Of a stretch of DNA of 21,207 nt, positions 1 to 7,387 are shown in pieces. Positions within the stretch are counted from its first letter, which is position 1. Each line of letters opens with the position of its first letter. The position numbers and the translations under genes are program-made. The notes beneath the pieces were generated by a model. That model saw only the letters and a list, made by a program, of their open reading frames with translations. It was not told where the DNA came from and did not search any database. Source of the stretch: Desulfofustis sp964433645 (lineage in GTDB: Bacteria > Desulfobacterota > Desulfobulbia > Desulfobulbales > Desulfocapsaceae); the NCBI GenBank assembly GCA_964433645.1, contig CAYSSK010000067.1, forward strand, positions 1-21,207. Reading direction: 5' to 3'.

Positions 1-147
1 TGGATTTTCCAGAAGCTGAGCAGGATCTCTCTCTGGATCGCTTTCATGGTTTCATTGAGCATGGTGTTGCTCCCTATTACGATAGTCATATACGCTTATC
101 GTAATACAGACAATCGAAACGTCAAGAGATCTGCGGTGGTGCGGTGA
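1..147 (+). CDS. Possible C-terminal end of a membrane protein (5' truncated)
   Basis: The frame beginning at base 1 is open for 48 codons and ends at TGA 145-147. The peptide has a hydrophobic stretch (about residues 11-33, ending LLPITIVIYAY) followed by a basic tail, as expected for the last membrane helix of an inner-membrane protein. No family is recognisable from so short a piece. A second frame overlapping its end (WRWLPAALAF..., stop near 208) is also hydrophobic, so a frameshift or a small overlapping gene is possible. A 10-bp inverted repeat lies inside it, which argues somewhat against ordinary coding use. Low confidence. Confidence 0.3.
   Translation, partial: WIFQKLSRISLWIAFMVSLSMVLLPITIVIYAYRNTDNRNVKRSAVVR
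75..106. repeat. 10-bp perfect inverted repeat (TATTACGATA / TATCGTAATA)
   Basis: TATTACGATA at 75-84 is repeated in inverted orientation at 97-106 with a 12-nt spacer. The arms are AT-rich and there is no U tract after it, so it looks more like a dimeric protein-binding site than a terminator. It lies about 210 bp upstream of the predicted UPF0182 promoter. Its function is unknown. Confidence 0.45.
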
Positions 148-221
148 ACCCTGGCGCTGGTTACCTGCCGCGCTGGCCTTTATCTTCATCATTTATCATT
201 TTTTTTAGCTTCTACCCCCCA

Positions 222-234
222 TGACCAGAGGTCA
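222..234. promoter_or_regulatory. Short palindrome TGACC-AGA-GGTCA, possible operator
   Basis: A 5-bp dyad with a 3-nt centre lies in the untranslated stretch 148-390, about 80 bp upstream of the predicted -35 box of the UPF0182 gene. This is only a symmetry observation; a 5-bp dyad can easily occur by chance. Confidence 0.2.
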
Positions 235-315
235 CAACGAACAATGAAAATCGTCATCTCGGTCGGAAATTTTGCAGCGTAAGATATCCCACAGCAGGTT
301 CATTCCTGGATATTC

Positions 316-344
316 TTGCCGTCTCGTAAGATTCATGTCATAAT
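316..344 (+). promoter_or_regulatory. Predicted sigma70-type promoter for the UPF0182 gene
   Basis: TTGCCG (316-321) is separated by 17 bp from CATAAT (339-344), and TG one base before the hexamer gives an extended -10. The expected transcription start near 351 leaves a leader of about 40 nt before the ATG at 391. This supports the start at 391 over an upstream in-frame start at 316, which would fall inside the promoter. Assigned by eye. Confidence 0.42.
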
Positions 345-390
345 CGAAACCATTATTGTCAGGATAGAATTTTCCCAAGGAGGAGCGCTG

Positions 391-3108
391 ATGAGTAATG
401 GGTACGGGCCCGGTGATTTGCGGAGCCAGCTTCCGAACATCAGACTGGAGGATGTGGACTTTTCCAAATTGACACGATACATCAAGCTGGGGGTGGTCGC
501 CCTGGCCCTGATCCTGCTGTGGTTGTTAATGGGCTGGGGGCAGTCTTTTTATACCGACTGGTTGTGGTTCAGCAGTGTCGGTCATCAGGGGGTGCTCGTA
601 AAGATTGTCGGTACCCGCATTGTCCTGTTCATTGGTGCAGTTCTGCTTTTTCTGGTTCTGGCCGTTCCCAACCTCGTTGCAGCCCTGCGCAATACCGGGC
701 GTATCCGGCCACAGGCAGAGAAGATAACCCCGAGTATTTATAACTCCGCCCGTAAACTCATGGTCATCCTGGGCGGGGCTGCGGTTATTCTGGTGGCCCT
801 GGTCCTGGCCTCTTCTCCGGCCGGACAATGGGAGACCGTGCTGCGCTTTTTTTATCAGGACGCCTTCGGCACCCAAGACCCGATTTTCCAGAGAGATTAC
901 TCGTTCTACATATTTACACTTCCGGCCCTTGAGTTCCTGCGTTCCTGGCTGGTGGGCGCGGTGCTCGCCACGATGGCCCTGGTGGCCGCCGTCTATTACC
1001 TGAGCAGCATGCTGCGAGAGGAGCTGTTCGAGTTCACGGGCAGTGTCAGGTCCCACCTGGCCGTTCTCGGAGCCCTGCTTTTTGTGCTCATTGCCGCCGG
1101 ACACTGGCTTGGCCGCTATGAATTGCTCTATTCCCAGATCGGCGCCGTGTACGGTGTCGGTTACACGGACGAGCTGGTTACGCTTCCGGCTCGAACCATT
1201 CTGAGCCTGGTGGCCCTGGTCACGGCGGGGGTCTTACTGGCAAGCGCGTATCTGCGGCATAACCGATACGCGATCTGGGCGCTGGCTGGCTGGCTGGTGT
1301 TGAGTGTGCTGGCCATCAATGTCCTTCCCGGCCTGGTACAGCGTCTGGTTGTGGAACCGAGCGAGCTGGCCCGGGAGGAACCCTATCTGGCCAACAATAT
1401 CGCCTCCACCCGAACGGCTTTCGGGCTTGACGGCCTCCAGTCCAAGGACCATCCCGCCCGGGGAGCGGTGACCCACGAGACGATCGACGCCAACCAGGGG
1501 ACCATCAAGAATATCAGGCTCTGGGACGAGGGCCCCTTGCTCCAGAGCTACAATCAGATCCAGTTTTTCCGGCTCTACTACGATTTTCTGACGGTGCATA
1601 CCGATCGCTACCAGGTCGACGACGAGCTCCGTCAGGTTATGCTGGCCACCCGCGAACTTTCCTCGGAAAAGCTTCCGAGCGAAGCCCAGCGCTGGGTCAA
1701 CAGATTCCTGCAGTTCACTCACGGTTATGGCGTGGCGATGAGCCCGGTCACCGAAGTGCAGACCGGCGGCCGACCCGACTTTTTTGTTCGCGACTTGCCC
1801 CCGAAGGGGAAGATTCCGCTGGAACGTCCCGATATTTATTACGGGCTGAAGAGCCTGGAATACGCCATCGTCAACAGCAGGATGCAGGAGTTCAACTATC
1901 CCGGCCAGGATGGCCCGGTGTACACCCACTATGATGGGAACGGCGGCGTGCGCTTGAGTTCATTTTTCCGCCGTCTGATATACGCCTGGCAATTCAAGGA
2001 TCTGAATATCCTCATTTCCGGGGAGATCAGCTCGGAGAGCCTGATCCAATACCGGCGTACCATCAACGAGCGCTTCTCCACGGTGAGCCCGTTTCTCCAG
2101 CGAGACCGGGAGGCCTACACGGTGGTCGCCGACGGTCGCCTGTTCTGGATCCAGGACGCCTACACCACGACCAATCGCTATCCCTACTCCACTCCGTGGG
2201 AAAACAGCTTCAATTATATCAGAAACAGCGTCAAGACTGTGGTGGACGCTTACGATGGCAGTATCGACTATTACATCTACGACGACAAAGACCCGCTAAT
2301 CCGCACCTATCAGGCCATCTTCCCGGACCTTTTCAAATCCAGAGACCAGATGCCGGACTATCTCCAGGCCCATGTTCGTTTTCCCCAGAATCTGTTCACC
2401 GTGCAGACCGAGATGCTGCTCCAGTACCACATGGAAGATCCCGTCGTCTTCTATAACAAGGAGGACCAATGGTCCGTGCCCAGGCAGACCTCCTTTGGCA
2501 AGACCGACGTGCAGCTGCGACCCTACTATATTGTCGCTCGGTTGCCCGGCGAAGAAAAGGAGGAGTTTCTGCTCATCCAGCCCTTTACCCCGATCAACCG
2601 GCACAATCTGGTAGGATGGATGGCCGCCCGCAGCGACGGCGAGAACTATGGTGACCTCGTCCTGTTCCGGTTCCCCACCGGTCGTCACGTGGACGGCCCC
2701 AGCCAGGTCGAGGCCAGGATCGACAATGACGCGGTCATTTCCGAGCAGTTCACCTTGTGGGGCCAGGTGGGCTCCGAGGTGTTGCGCGGTATCCTGCTGG
2801 TGATCCCCCTCGGTGATTCCATCCTCTATGCCGAGCCGGTCTTCCTGAAGCCTGAAAGCATTGAATTTCCGGAGTTGCGACGAATCATCCTGGCCGATTC
2901 GCGGCAGGTGGTCATGCACCAGACCCTGGACGATTCCATCGATGCCCTGGTCGGAAAGTTGCCGGCCGTGGCCCCTCCCGTGCCGGCGGCCAAGGAGGAA
3001 CCGATGGATCCGACAGAGCAGGCGCCGCCCGATTTCCAGCAACAGCTGCGCAATGCCATCGACACGCTGCAGGAGGGAGTTGACCAGCTACGAGAACTGA
3101 CGCGGTAA
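391..3108 (+). CDS. UPF0182 (COG1615) family large membrane protein
   Basis: A 905-residue protein. Around seven membrane helices fill the first third (roughly residues 31-49, 76-98, 122-142, 185-205, 223-240, 268-287, 294-315). A long hydrophilic, probably extracytoplasmic domain follows (about 320-870), then a Pro/Glu-rich linker and a C-terminal helix rich in Gln/Leu/Arg. This architecture, the helix-rich start, and phrases such as EPSELAREEPYLANNI and FTPINRHNLVGWMAARSDGENYG are characteristic of the UPF0182 family (Pfam PF03699), whose members are around 900-1000 residues. The function is not established. The start at 391 is chosen because AAGGAGG lies just upstream and a promoter-like element overlaps the longer alternative. 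It appears to be a single-gene unit. The family assignment is confident; no role is proposed. Confidence 0.88.
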   Translation: MSNGYGPGDLRSQLPNIRLEDVDFSKLTRYIKLGVVALALILLWLLMGWGQSFYTDWLWFSSVGHQGVLVKIVGTRIVLFIGAVLLFLVLAVPNLVAALRNTGRIRPQAEKITPSIYNSARKLMVILGGAAVILVALVLASSPAGQWETVLRFFYQDAFGTQDPIFQRDYSFYIFTLPALEFLRSWLVGAVLATMALVAAVYYLSSMLREELFEFTGSVRSHLAVLGALLFVLIAAGHWLGRYELLYSQIGAVYGVGYTDELVTLPARTILSLVALVTAGVLLASAYLRHNRYAIWALAGWLVLSVLAINVLPGLVQRLVVEPSELAREEPYLANNIASTRTAFGLDGLQSKDHPARGAVTHETIDANQGTIKNIRLWDEGPLLQSYNQIQFFRLYYDFLTVHTDRYQVDDELRQVMLATRELSSEKLPSEAQRWVNRFLQFTHGYGVAMSPVTEVQTGGRPDFFVRDLPPKGKIPLERPDIYYGLKSLEYAIVNSRMQEFNYPGQDGPVYTHYDGNGGVRLSSFFRRLIYAWQFKDLNILISGEISSESLIQYRRTINERFSTVSPFLQRDREAYTVVADGRLFWIQDAYTTTNRYPYSTPWENSFNYIRNSVKTVVDAYDGSIDYYIYDDKDPLIRTYQAIFPDLFKSRDQMPDYLQAHVRFPQNLFTVQTEMLLQYHMEDPVVFYNKEDQWSVPRQTSFGKTDVQLRPYYIVARLPGEEKEEFLLIQPFTPINRHNLVGWMAARSDGENYGDLVLFRFPTGRHVDGPSQVEARIDNDAVISEQFTLWGQVGSEVLRGILLVIPLGDSILYAEPVFLKPESIEFPELRRIILADSRQVVMHQTLDDSIDALVGKLPAVAPPVPAAKEEPMDPTEQAPPDFQQQLRNAIDTLQEGVDQLRELTR

Positions 3109-3114
3109 GGCGAG

Positions 3115-3241
3115 GTCCAGCCGATGGTTCTGCTGATCGCAAAGATCGGCGTAAAAAGCTCGCGCACCAGTCCCATCGCTGTGTGGAGCGTCGCAATTAG
3201 AGATCGACGTAGGGGAATAGATTGGTCTGCTCGAGCATCAC
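3115..3241 (-). pseudogene. Citrate synthase C-terminal remnant, frameshifted
   Basis: On the - strand one frame reads LEQTNLFPYVDL and then hits a stop. A neighbouring frame continues ATLHTAMGLVRELFTPIFAISRTIGW. Together they match the conserved citrate/2-methylcitrate synthase segment of the type 'NVDFYSA..Y.AMGIP.DLFTPIFA.SR..GW.AH'. This is the region around the late catalytic Asp, that Asp itself being absent or not recognisable here. Homology stops abruptly at GW, about 10 bp from the end of the UPF0182 gene, and neither flank continues it. I read it as a decayed fragment of about 40 codons with at least one frameshift. The motif LFTPIFAISR is strong; distinguishing citrate from methylcitrate synthase is not possible. 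Confidence 0.68.
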
Positions 3242-3247
3242 CCACTC

Positions 3248-3589
3248 ATGACACCTTTTACCAGTAAGGCACTTGACATCATCCGCGCCATCCCAGCCGG
3301 TACGGTCACCACGTATGGCTTGATCAGCACCGCGGCCGGCAACCACCGCGGCGCCCGGCAGATCGCCCGGTTACTCGCCAGCAGTTCGGAAACGTGGCAA
3401 TTGCCCTGGCACCGTGTCGTCAATAAAGACGGGATCATTCCCCCGCGTTTGTCAATGGAGCACCTTCTGCAGCATCAGCTGCTGGAAGCGGAAGGAGTAA
3501 CGGTGAGCTCCGATGGCAGGGTCGACCTCTCCCGTTTCCTCTGGCTGCCCAACCACCGATCATCCTTATCGGACCCTTTGCGGAACTGA
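3248..3589 (+). CDS. Alkyltransferase-like protein (ATL), MGMT-fold DNA damage sensor
   Basis: A 113-residue protein of the O6-alkylguanine-DNA alkyltransferase C-terminal domain family: an early IPAGTVTTYG segment, a GARQIARLL helix (the DNA-binding HTH) and the active-site block LPWHRVVNKDG. The usual PCHRV is PWHRV here, with Trp at residue 54 in place of the methyl-accepting Cys. This is the hallmark of alkyltransferase-like proteins (E. coli YbaZ, S. pombe Atl1 type). In those, the protein binds O6-alkylguanine and flags it for nucleotide excision repair instead of repairing it. It should be cytoplasmic and DNA-bound. There is no clear Shine-Dalgarno sequence before the ATG. It is a monocistron followed by a terminator. 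Confidence 0.88.
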   Translation: MTPFTSKALDIIRAIPAGTVTTYGLISTAAGNHRGARQIARLLASSSETWQLPWHRVVNKDGIIPPRLSMEHLLQHQLLEAEGVTVSSDGRVDLSRFLWLPNHRSSLSDPLRN

Positions 3590-3666
3590 CCATTATGCCA
3601 ACATGTTACAATATGGTTGCAAACGTTTGACACCAACAACAACCTGAGAGAACGAACGGCCTGTGT

Positions 3667-3690
3667 GCGGTCCTCCTGGCCGCTTTTTTT
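3667..3690 (+). terminator. Rho-independent terminator after the ATL gene
   Basis: GCGGTC (3667-3672) pairs with GGCCGC (3678-3683) through one G-T wobble around the 5-nt loop CTCCT. Seven T residues follow (3684-3690). It sits about 80 bp after the ATL stop codon and should end that transcript. Confidence 0.7.
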
Positions 3691-3979
3691 CCCTTTTCTG
3701 ACGGGCCTGCATACCGTACCGGTCGGCGCCTCGATTCAGCTTTCCACCGCCACCAGCATGACCGTTGCGATCAAAGCGTAGATCTACCCCTATCGCGCTG
3801 AGGTTACCGTGGTATTCAAGCCGGCACCAAGATCATCGCCGTATCAAAACCCCCAGCGCCGAATCGGCTGACCAGAGTTTACAGACGTTGGAGCCCGCAC
3901 CGGCAATCCTGCCAACCAACCGACCATTCGACAATACGCCAGTAACGAAAAGAACAGGCGGTCATTCCATTTGTAGGAC
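3691..3979 (+). other. Gene-less stretch with possible decayed coding sequence
   Basis: No intact gene is visible between the terminator and the hox promoter region. One frame from about 3698 to 3777 has good GC-rich codons (ending ATSMTVAIKA) and then a TAG. Other frames carry open pieces over 3780-3960. No family is recognisable. It could be an old gene remnant or chance. Confidence 0.2.
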
Positions 3980-4009
3980 TTGTCAAACCTGGTCGACGTA
4001 TGCTATTAT
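3980..4009 (+). promoter_or_regulatory. Predicted distal sigma70-type promoter P1 of the hox operon
   Basis: TTGTCA (3980-3985) is followed after 18 bp by TATTAT (4004-4009), with an AT-rich stretch downstream. The expected start site is around 4016. That falls on the first TGGTCTGACCA palindrome, a placement typical of repression. It would give a leader of about 310 nt before hoxE. Identified by eye only. Confidence 0.5.
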
Positions 4010-4015
4010 CTTTTT

Positions 4016-4026
4016 TGGTCTGACCA
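4016..4026. promoter_or_regulatory. Palindromic operator 1, TGGTCTGACCA (GntR/FadR-subfamily type)
   Basis: This is a perfect 11-bp dyad with one central base. It fits the TNGTnnnACNA / TGGTnnnACCA consensus known for FadR-subfamily GntR regulators such as PdhR and LldR. It starts 6 bp after the -10 box of P1, so it should cover the transcription start. The same 11 bases recur at 4173. No GntR-type regulator gene lies in the window. The identity of the binding protein is inferred. Confidence 0.55.
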
Positions 4027-4070
4027 TGTTTATGTCAGGCCAAAATTGTCTCCGAGAATCACTATAAGAA

Positions 4071-4096
4071 ATTGTTTTTTTTGCCTCAAAAACAAT
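4071..4096. repeat. AT-rich inverted repeat in the hox leader
   Basis: ATTGTTTTT (4071-4079) is perfectly complementary to AAAAACAAT (4088-4096) around an 8-nt loop. It lies between the two operators. It is A-T rich and therefore a weak hairpin in RNA; a role in leader structure or as a binding site is possible but unproven. Confidence 0.35.
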
Positions 4097-4161
4097 GAAA
4101 ACAAGCCACGTAGGCATAACCGTCCCACTCATTTCCTCGTGTTACACGATCTCCTCTTCAG

Positions 4162-4183
4162 TAATATCCAGCTGGTCTGACCA
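4162..4183 (+). promoter_or_regulatory. Operator 2 (TGGTCTGACCA, 4173-4183) with upstream -10-like box
   Basis: The second copy of the 11-bp palindrome extends to 13 bp here (CTGGTCTGACCAG, 4172-4184). TAATAT at 4162-4167 ends 5 bp before it, nearly the same geometry as P1 and operator 1 (6 bp). No convincing -35 box was found at the right distance, so this may be a weak or activator-dependent second promoter, or only an auxiliary operator. The copies are 157 bp apart (about 15 helical turns), which would permit looping. Confidence 0.45.
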
Positions 4184-4323
4184 GTTATATTTTATCTACT
4201 CGTCACCCGTCAGGACCTTCCTTGACACCGCTGTTTTCGGGGTCTTACCCCTCCGGATGCAGGTGGTTAATGGGGCTGTCCAGACGCGTGCGGGATCAAC
4301 ACTTATCTCAGAACAGGGGTGCC

Positions 4324-4908
4324 ATGGCTACTACAAGTAAACACAAAAATGCACCTGCCAAGCAGGAGGCGGTGCACTCCGATCCGCGCTACAAACTGGT
4401 TGATCGTACCCTGAAACGGTTCCGCTACCAACAGGATGCACTGATTGAAGTGCTGCATACCGCCCAGGAGGCGTTCGGCTTTCTGGGCGACGAATTGATG
4501 GTATACATCGCCCGGGAGTTGAAACTACCCCAGAGCTGGGTGTACGGCGTTGCCACGTTCTACCATTTTTTCTCCCTCGAACCGCAGGGCGAACACACCT
4601 GCGTCGTATGCATGGGAACTGCCTGCTACGTTAAACGATCGGCCGAAATCGTCGCCAAAATCCAGGACGAATATTCGGTCAAGCCGGGAGAAACCACCGC
4701 CGACGGCACGCTGAGCCTGGCAACGGCTCGATGCCTGGGCAGTTGCGGGCTGGCCCCGGTCCTGGTCGTGGATAACGAGGTTCTCGGCAAAGAAACACCG
4801 GAGTCGACGCTGCAGAAAATCAGGGAGGTCGTCGCCGCATCCCCAGACAGCAACGGTGAAACAGCGGTCGCCGCCAATCGGCAGGAGCAGGAGGAGCGCG
4901 CATCATGA
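4324..4908 (+). CDS. hoxE: HoxE, NuoE-like [2Fe-2S] subunit of bidirectional NiFe hydrogenase
   Basis: A 194-residue protein homologous to the 24-kDa NuoE subunit of complex I. The N-terminal helical domain is followed by a thioredoxin-like fold with the four [2Fe-2S] ligands C96 and C101 (CMGTAC) and C137 and C141 (CLGSC). It belongs to the cytoplasmic diaphorase module that passes electrons between the flavin subunit HoxF and the rest of the Hox complex. The ATG at 4324 is preceded by an AGGGG stretch and gives a normal family length; an upstream in-frame start at 4222 would add a non-conserved peptide. The stop overlaps the hoxF start (ATGA). The first residues (about 1-20) are Lys/Ala-rich and probably disordered. 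Confidence 0.9.
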   Translation: MATTSKHKNAPAKQEAVHSDPRYKLVDRTLKRFRYQQDALIEVLHTAQEAFGFLGDELMVYIARELKLPQSWVYGVATFYHFFSLEPQGEHTCVVCMGTACYVKRSAEIVAKIQDEYSVKPGETTADGTLSLATARCLGSCGLAPVLVVDNEVLGKETPESTLQKIREVVAASPDSNGETAVAANRQEQEERAS

Positions 4909-6626
4909 ACAGGGAAGAATTACAAGCCATCGGTGAACGCGAACAGGAAAAACAGCAGAGCTATCGCTGCCGGTTATTGTGCTGTGCCAGCACGCCGTGC
5001 CTGTCCTCCGGCGCTACCGCCGTGATCGAGACCTTCAAGGAGTTGATCAAGGAACACGATCTGGAAGCCGAGGTCGCCGTCACCTCCACCGGCTGCATGG
5101 GACCCTGCAGCCGCGGCCCGCTGGTTACCGTCCAGGTGAATGGCCGGGAAGATGTCATGTACGAACAGGTGACCCCGGAACTGGCACGGGAAATCGCCTT
5201 GGCCCACGCCGCACCGGACCCAAAACCACTGGAGCGCAACGTCCTGCCCGCCGCCCTGCCGTTTTTCAGCAAACAGAAAAAAGTGGTGCTGTCCAACAGC
5301 GGGTTGATCGACCCCACCCGATTGGAGAGCTATGTGGCCAGGGGCGGCTACAGCGCATTGGCCCATGCCTTGCGGGAAATGACCCCGACCGAGGTCTGTG
5401 AGGAAGTGATCAAAAGCGGCCTGCGCGGCCGAGGCGGCGCCGGCTATCCGGCCGGCCTGAAATGGGACTTGGTACGCAAGGCACCGGGCGACAAGAAATA
5501 CGTCATCGCCAACGGTGATGAAGGCGATCCGGGCGCTTATATGGACCGGACCTTGATGGAGTCGGACCCGCATCGGGTCCTCGAGGGTATGGCCATCGCC
5601 GGCTATGCGGTGGGCGCCGAGCAGGGGTTTATCTACGTGCGCGGTGAATATCCGATCGCCGCCAAGCGGTTGGAAAACGCGATCCGCATGGCCGAACGGC
5701 GCGGCCTGCTCGGCAGCCGCGTGCTCGACAGTTCGTTCAGCTTTCGCATCGACATCAGGATCGGCGCCGGCGCCTTTGTCTGCGGCGAGGAAACGGCCCT
5801 GATGGCCTCCATCATGGGCCGCCGCGGCCAGCCCTGGCCTCGGCCGCCCTATCCGGCTCAAACAGGCCTCTGGGGGTTGCCGACGCTGATCAACAACGTC
5901 GAGACCTTCGGTAATATCGCACCGATCATCGAGCACGGCGCCGACTGGTACGGCGCCATCGGCACCGAGAAGAGCAAGGGCACCAAAATCTTCGCGCTGG
6001 CCGGCACCGTCGAGACCACCGGCCTGATCGAGGTACCGATGGGTATCCCGTTGCGCGACATCGTTTTCGAGATCGGCGGCGGCATCGCCAATGGCCGGCA
6101 ATTCAAGGCCGCCCAGACCGGCGGTCCGAGCGGCGGCTGCATCCCCGCGGATCACCTGGACACTCCGGTCGATTACGAGAGCCTCAGCGCGCTCGGCTCG
6201 ATCATGGGATCCGGCGGTCTGGTGGTCATGGACGACACCAGCTGCATGCCTGACGTCGCCAAATTCTTCATGGAGTTCTGCATGGACGAAAGCTGCGGCA
6301 AATGCGTTCCGTGCCGGATCGGCACCGTTCAGCTGCACCGCATCCTGGAGCACATCACCAACGGCAGCGCCACCGCCGACGACCTCGCCCGGCTTGAAGA
6401 GCTGTGCGTGATGATGAAGGAAACCAGCCTTTGCGGCCTTGGCCAATCGGCACCGAATCCGCTGCTCAGCACGCTGAAATATTTCCGCGAGGAATACGAG
6501 GCCCACATTACCAACCACACCTGCCCTGCCGGCACATGTACGATGACCGAGGTTCCGCCGCTGCAGCTGACCCGGGATCTGCTCCGCCATACCCTGCAGG
6601 CCAAAAACGATACGGAGGTTTCATAA
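4905..6626 (+). CDS. hoxF: HoxF, NAD(H)/FMN-binding diaphorase subunit
   Basis: A 573-residue NuoF-like protein with an N-terminal thioredoxin-like [2Fe-2S] domain (C27, C32, C64, C68). It then has the NADH/FMN core: GRGGAGYPAG at 175-184, NGDEGDPGAYMD at 203-214, and GAFVCGEETA around 289-298. The [4Fe-4S] ligands are C464, C467, C470 (CGKCVPC) and C510. It oxidises NAD(P)H or reduces NAD(P)+ with electrons delivered through HoxE/HoxU. The C-terminus keeps H538, C540 and C545 (H-x-CPAGTC), a motif that in HydB/HndC-type subunits precedes a 2[4Fe-4S] ferredoxin domain; that domain is absent here. GGAGG precedes the start, which overlaps the hoxE stop. The stop overlaps the hoxU start (TAATG), indicating tight translational coupling. 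Confidence 0.93.
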   Translation: MNREELQAIGEREQEKQQSYRCRLLCCASTPCLSSGATAVIETFKELIKEHDLEAEVAVTSTGCMGPCSRGPLVTVQVNGREDVMYEQVTPELAREIALAHAAPDPKPLERNVLPAALPFFSKQKKVVLSNSGLIDPTRLESYVARGGYSALAHALREMTPTEVCEEVIKSGLRGRGGAGYPAGLKWDLVRKAPGDKKYVIANGDEGDPGAYMDRTLMESDPHRVLEGMAIAGYAVGAEQGFIYVRGEYPIAAKRLENAIRMAERRGLLGSRVLDSSFSFRIDIRIGAGAFVCGEETALMASIMGRRGQPWPRPPYPAQTGLWGLPTLINNVETFGNIAPIIEHGADWYGAIGTEKSKGTKIFALAGTVETTGLIEVPMGIPLRDIVFEIGGGIANGRQFKAAQTGGPSGGCIPADHLDTPVDYESLSALGSIMGSGGLVVMDDTSCMPDVAKFFMEFCMDESCGKCVPCRIGTVQLHRILEHITNGSATADDLARLEELCVMMKETSLCGLGQSAPNPLLSTLKYFREEYEAHITNHTCPAGTCTMTEVPPLQLTRDLLRHTLQAKNDTEVS

Positions 6627-7342
6627 TGTCCGTTGTCACCCTGCATATCAACGATGAACTGGTCAGCGCCCGCGGCGACCAGAAACTGCTCGAGGTGATC
6701 AGGGAGCAGGGAATTGACATCCCGACGCTCTGCCACATGGACGGTATCAGCGACCTTGGCGGCTGCCGGCTCTGCCTGGTCGAGGTCAAGGGCTCCAACC
6801 GGCTGCTGGCCGCCTGCGTGACCCCGGTCCAGGAGGGGATGTCGGTCTACACCCATAGCGAGCGGCTCGTCAACTATCGCCGCATCACCATGGAGTTGCT
6901 GCTCTCCGAGCGAAATCACACCTGCGCCGTCTGCGTCATGAACGGCCATTGTGAGCTGCAATACGAAGCCGCCGAACTGGGGGTCGACCATGTCCGCTAC
7001 GAATACCTGGCCCCTGATCTGCCGATCGACGCCAGCCACAGCAATTTTACGATGGACCACAATCGATGTATTCTCTGCATGCGCTGTGTGCGGGTCTGCG
7101 ACGAAGTGGAGGGCGCCCATACCCTCGACGTGATGGGCCGCGGCACCAACAGCCGGATCATCACCGCCTTGAACCGCCCCTGGGGAGACAGCATCAGCTG
7201 CACCAAATGCGGCAAATGCGTCCAGGTCTGCCCGACCGGAGCGCTGTTCGAAAAAGGCTCATCGGTCGGAGAAATGGAAAAACGCCACTCCTTCCTGTCC
7301 TGGATCCTCAACGGCCGCGAGCGGAAAGAATGGCACTGGTAA
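6626..7342 (+). CDS. hoxU: HoxU, NuoG-like Fe-S electron-transfer subunit
   Basis: A 238-residue protein matching the short NuoG N-terminal form typical of HoxU. A plant-type [2Fe-2S] domain has ligands C36, C47, C50 and C64. A His-Cys [4Fe-4S] site follows (H98, C100, C103, C109). A 2x[4Fe-4S] ferredoxin domain uses C148/C151/C154 with C202 and C192/C195/C198 with C158. It forms the Fe-S wire between the HoxEF diaphorase and the HoxYH hydrogenase modules. The start overlaps the hoxF stop, with GGAGG upstream. It has no molybdopterin domain, as expected for hydrogenase and not for complex I. Confidence 0.92.
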   Translation: MSVVTLHINDELVSARGDQKLLEVIREQGIDIPTLCHMDGISDLGGCRLCLVEVKGSNRLLAACVTPVQEGMSVYTHSERLVNYRRITMELLLSERNHTCAVCVMNGHCELQYEAAELGVDHVRYEYLAPDLPIDASHSNFTMDHNRCILCMRCVRVCDEVEGAHTLDVMGRGTNSRIITALNRPWGDSISCTKCGKCVQVCPTGALFEKGSSVGEMEKRHSFLSWILNGRERKEWHW

Positions 7343-7387
7343 CCTCAGGCATCGTCTCGGCATTTTTTCGGGAAAAGGAATAACGTC

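Noticed and set aside
3765..4067. 100-codon open frame in the hox leader
   Set aside because: It has no ribosome site or recognisable domain and overlaps the predicted promoter and operator 1.
4974..6590. 538-codon open frame on the - strand
   Set aside because: It lies entirely antisense to hoxF, which has clear cofactor motifs. The frame is open because of GC-rich third positions and its peptide resembles no family.
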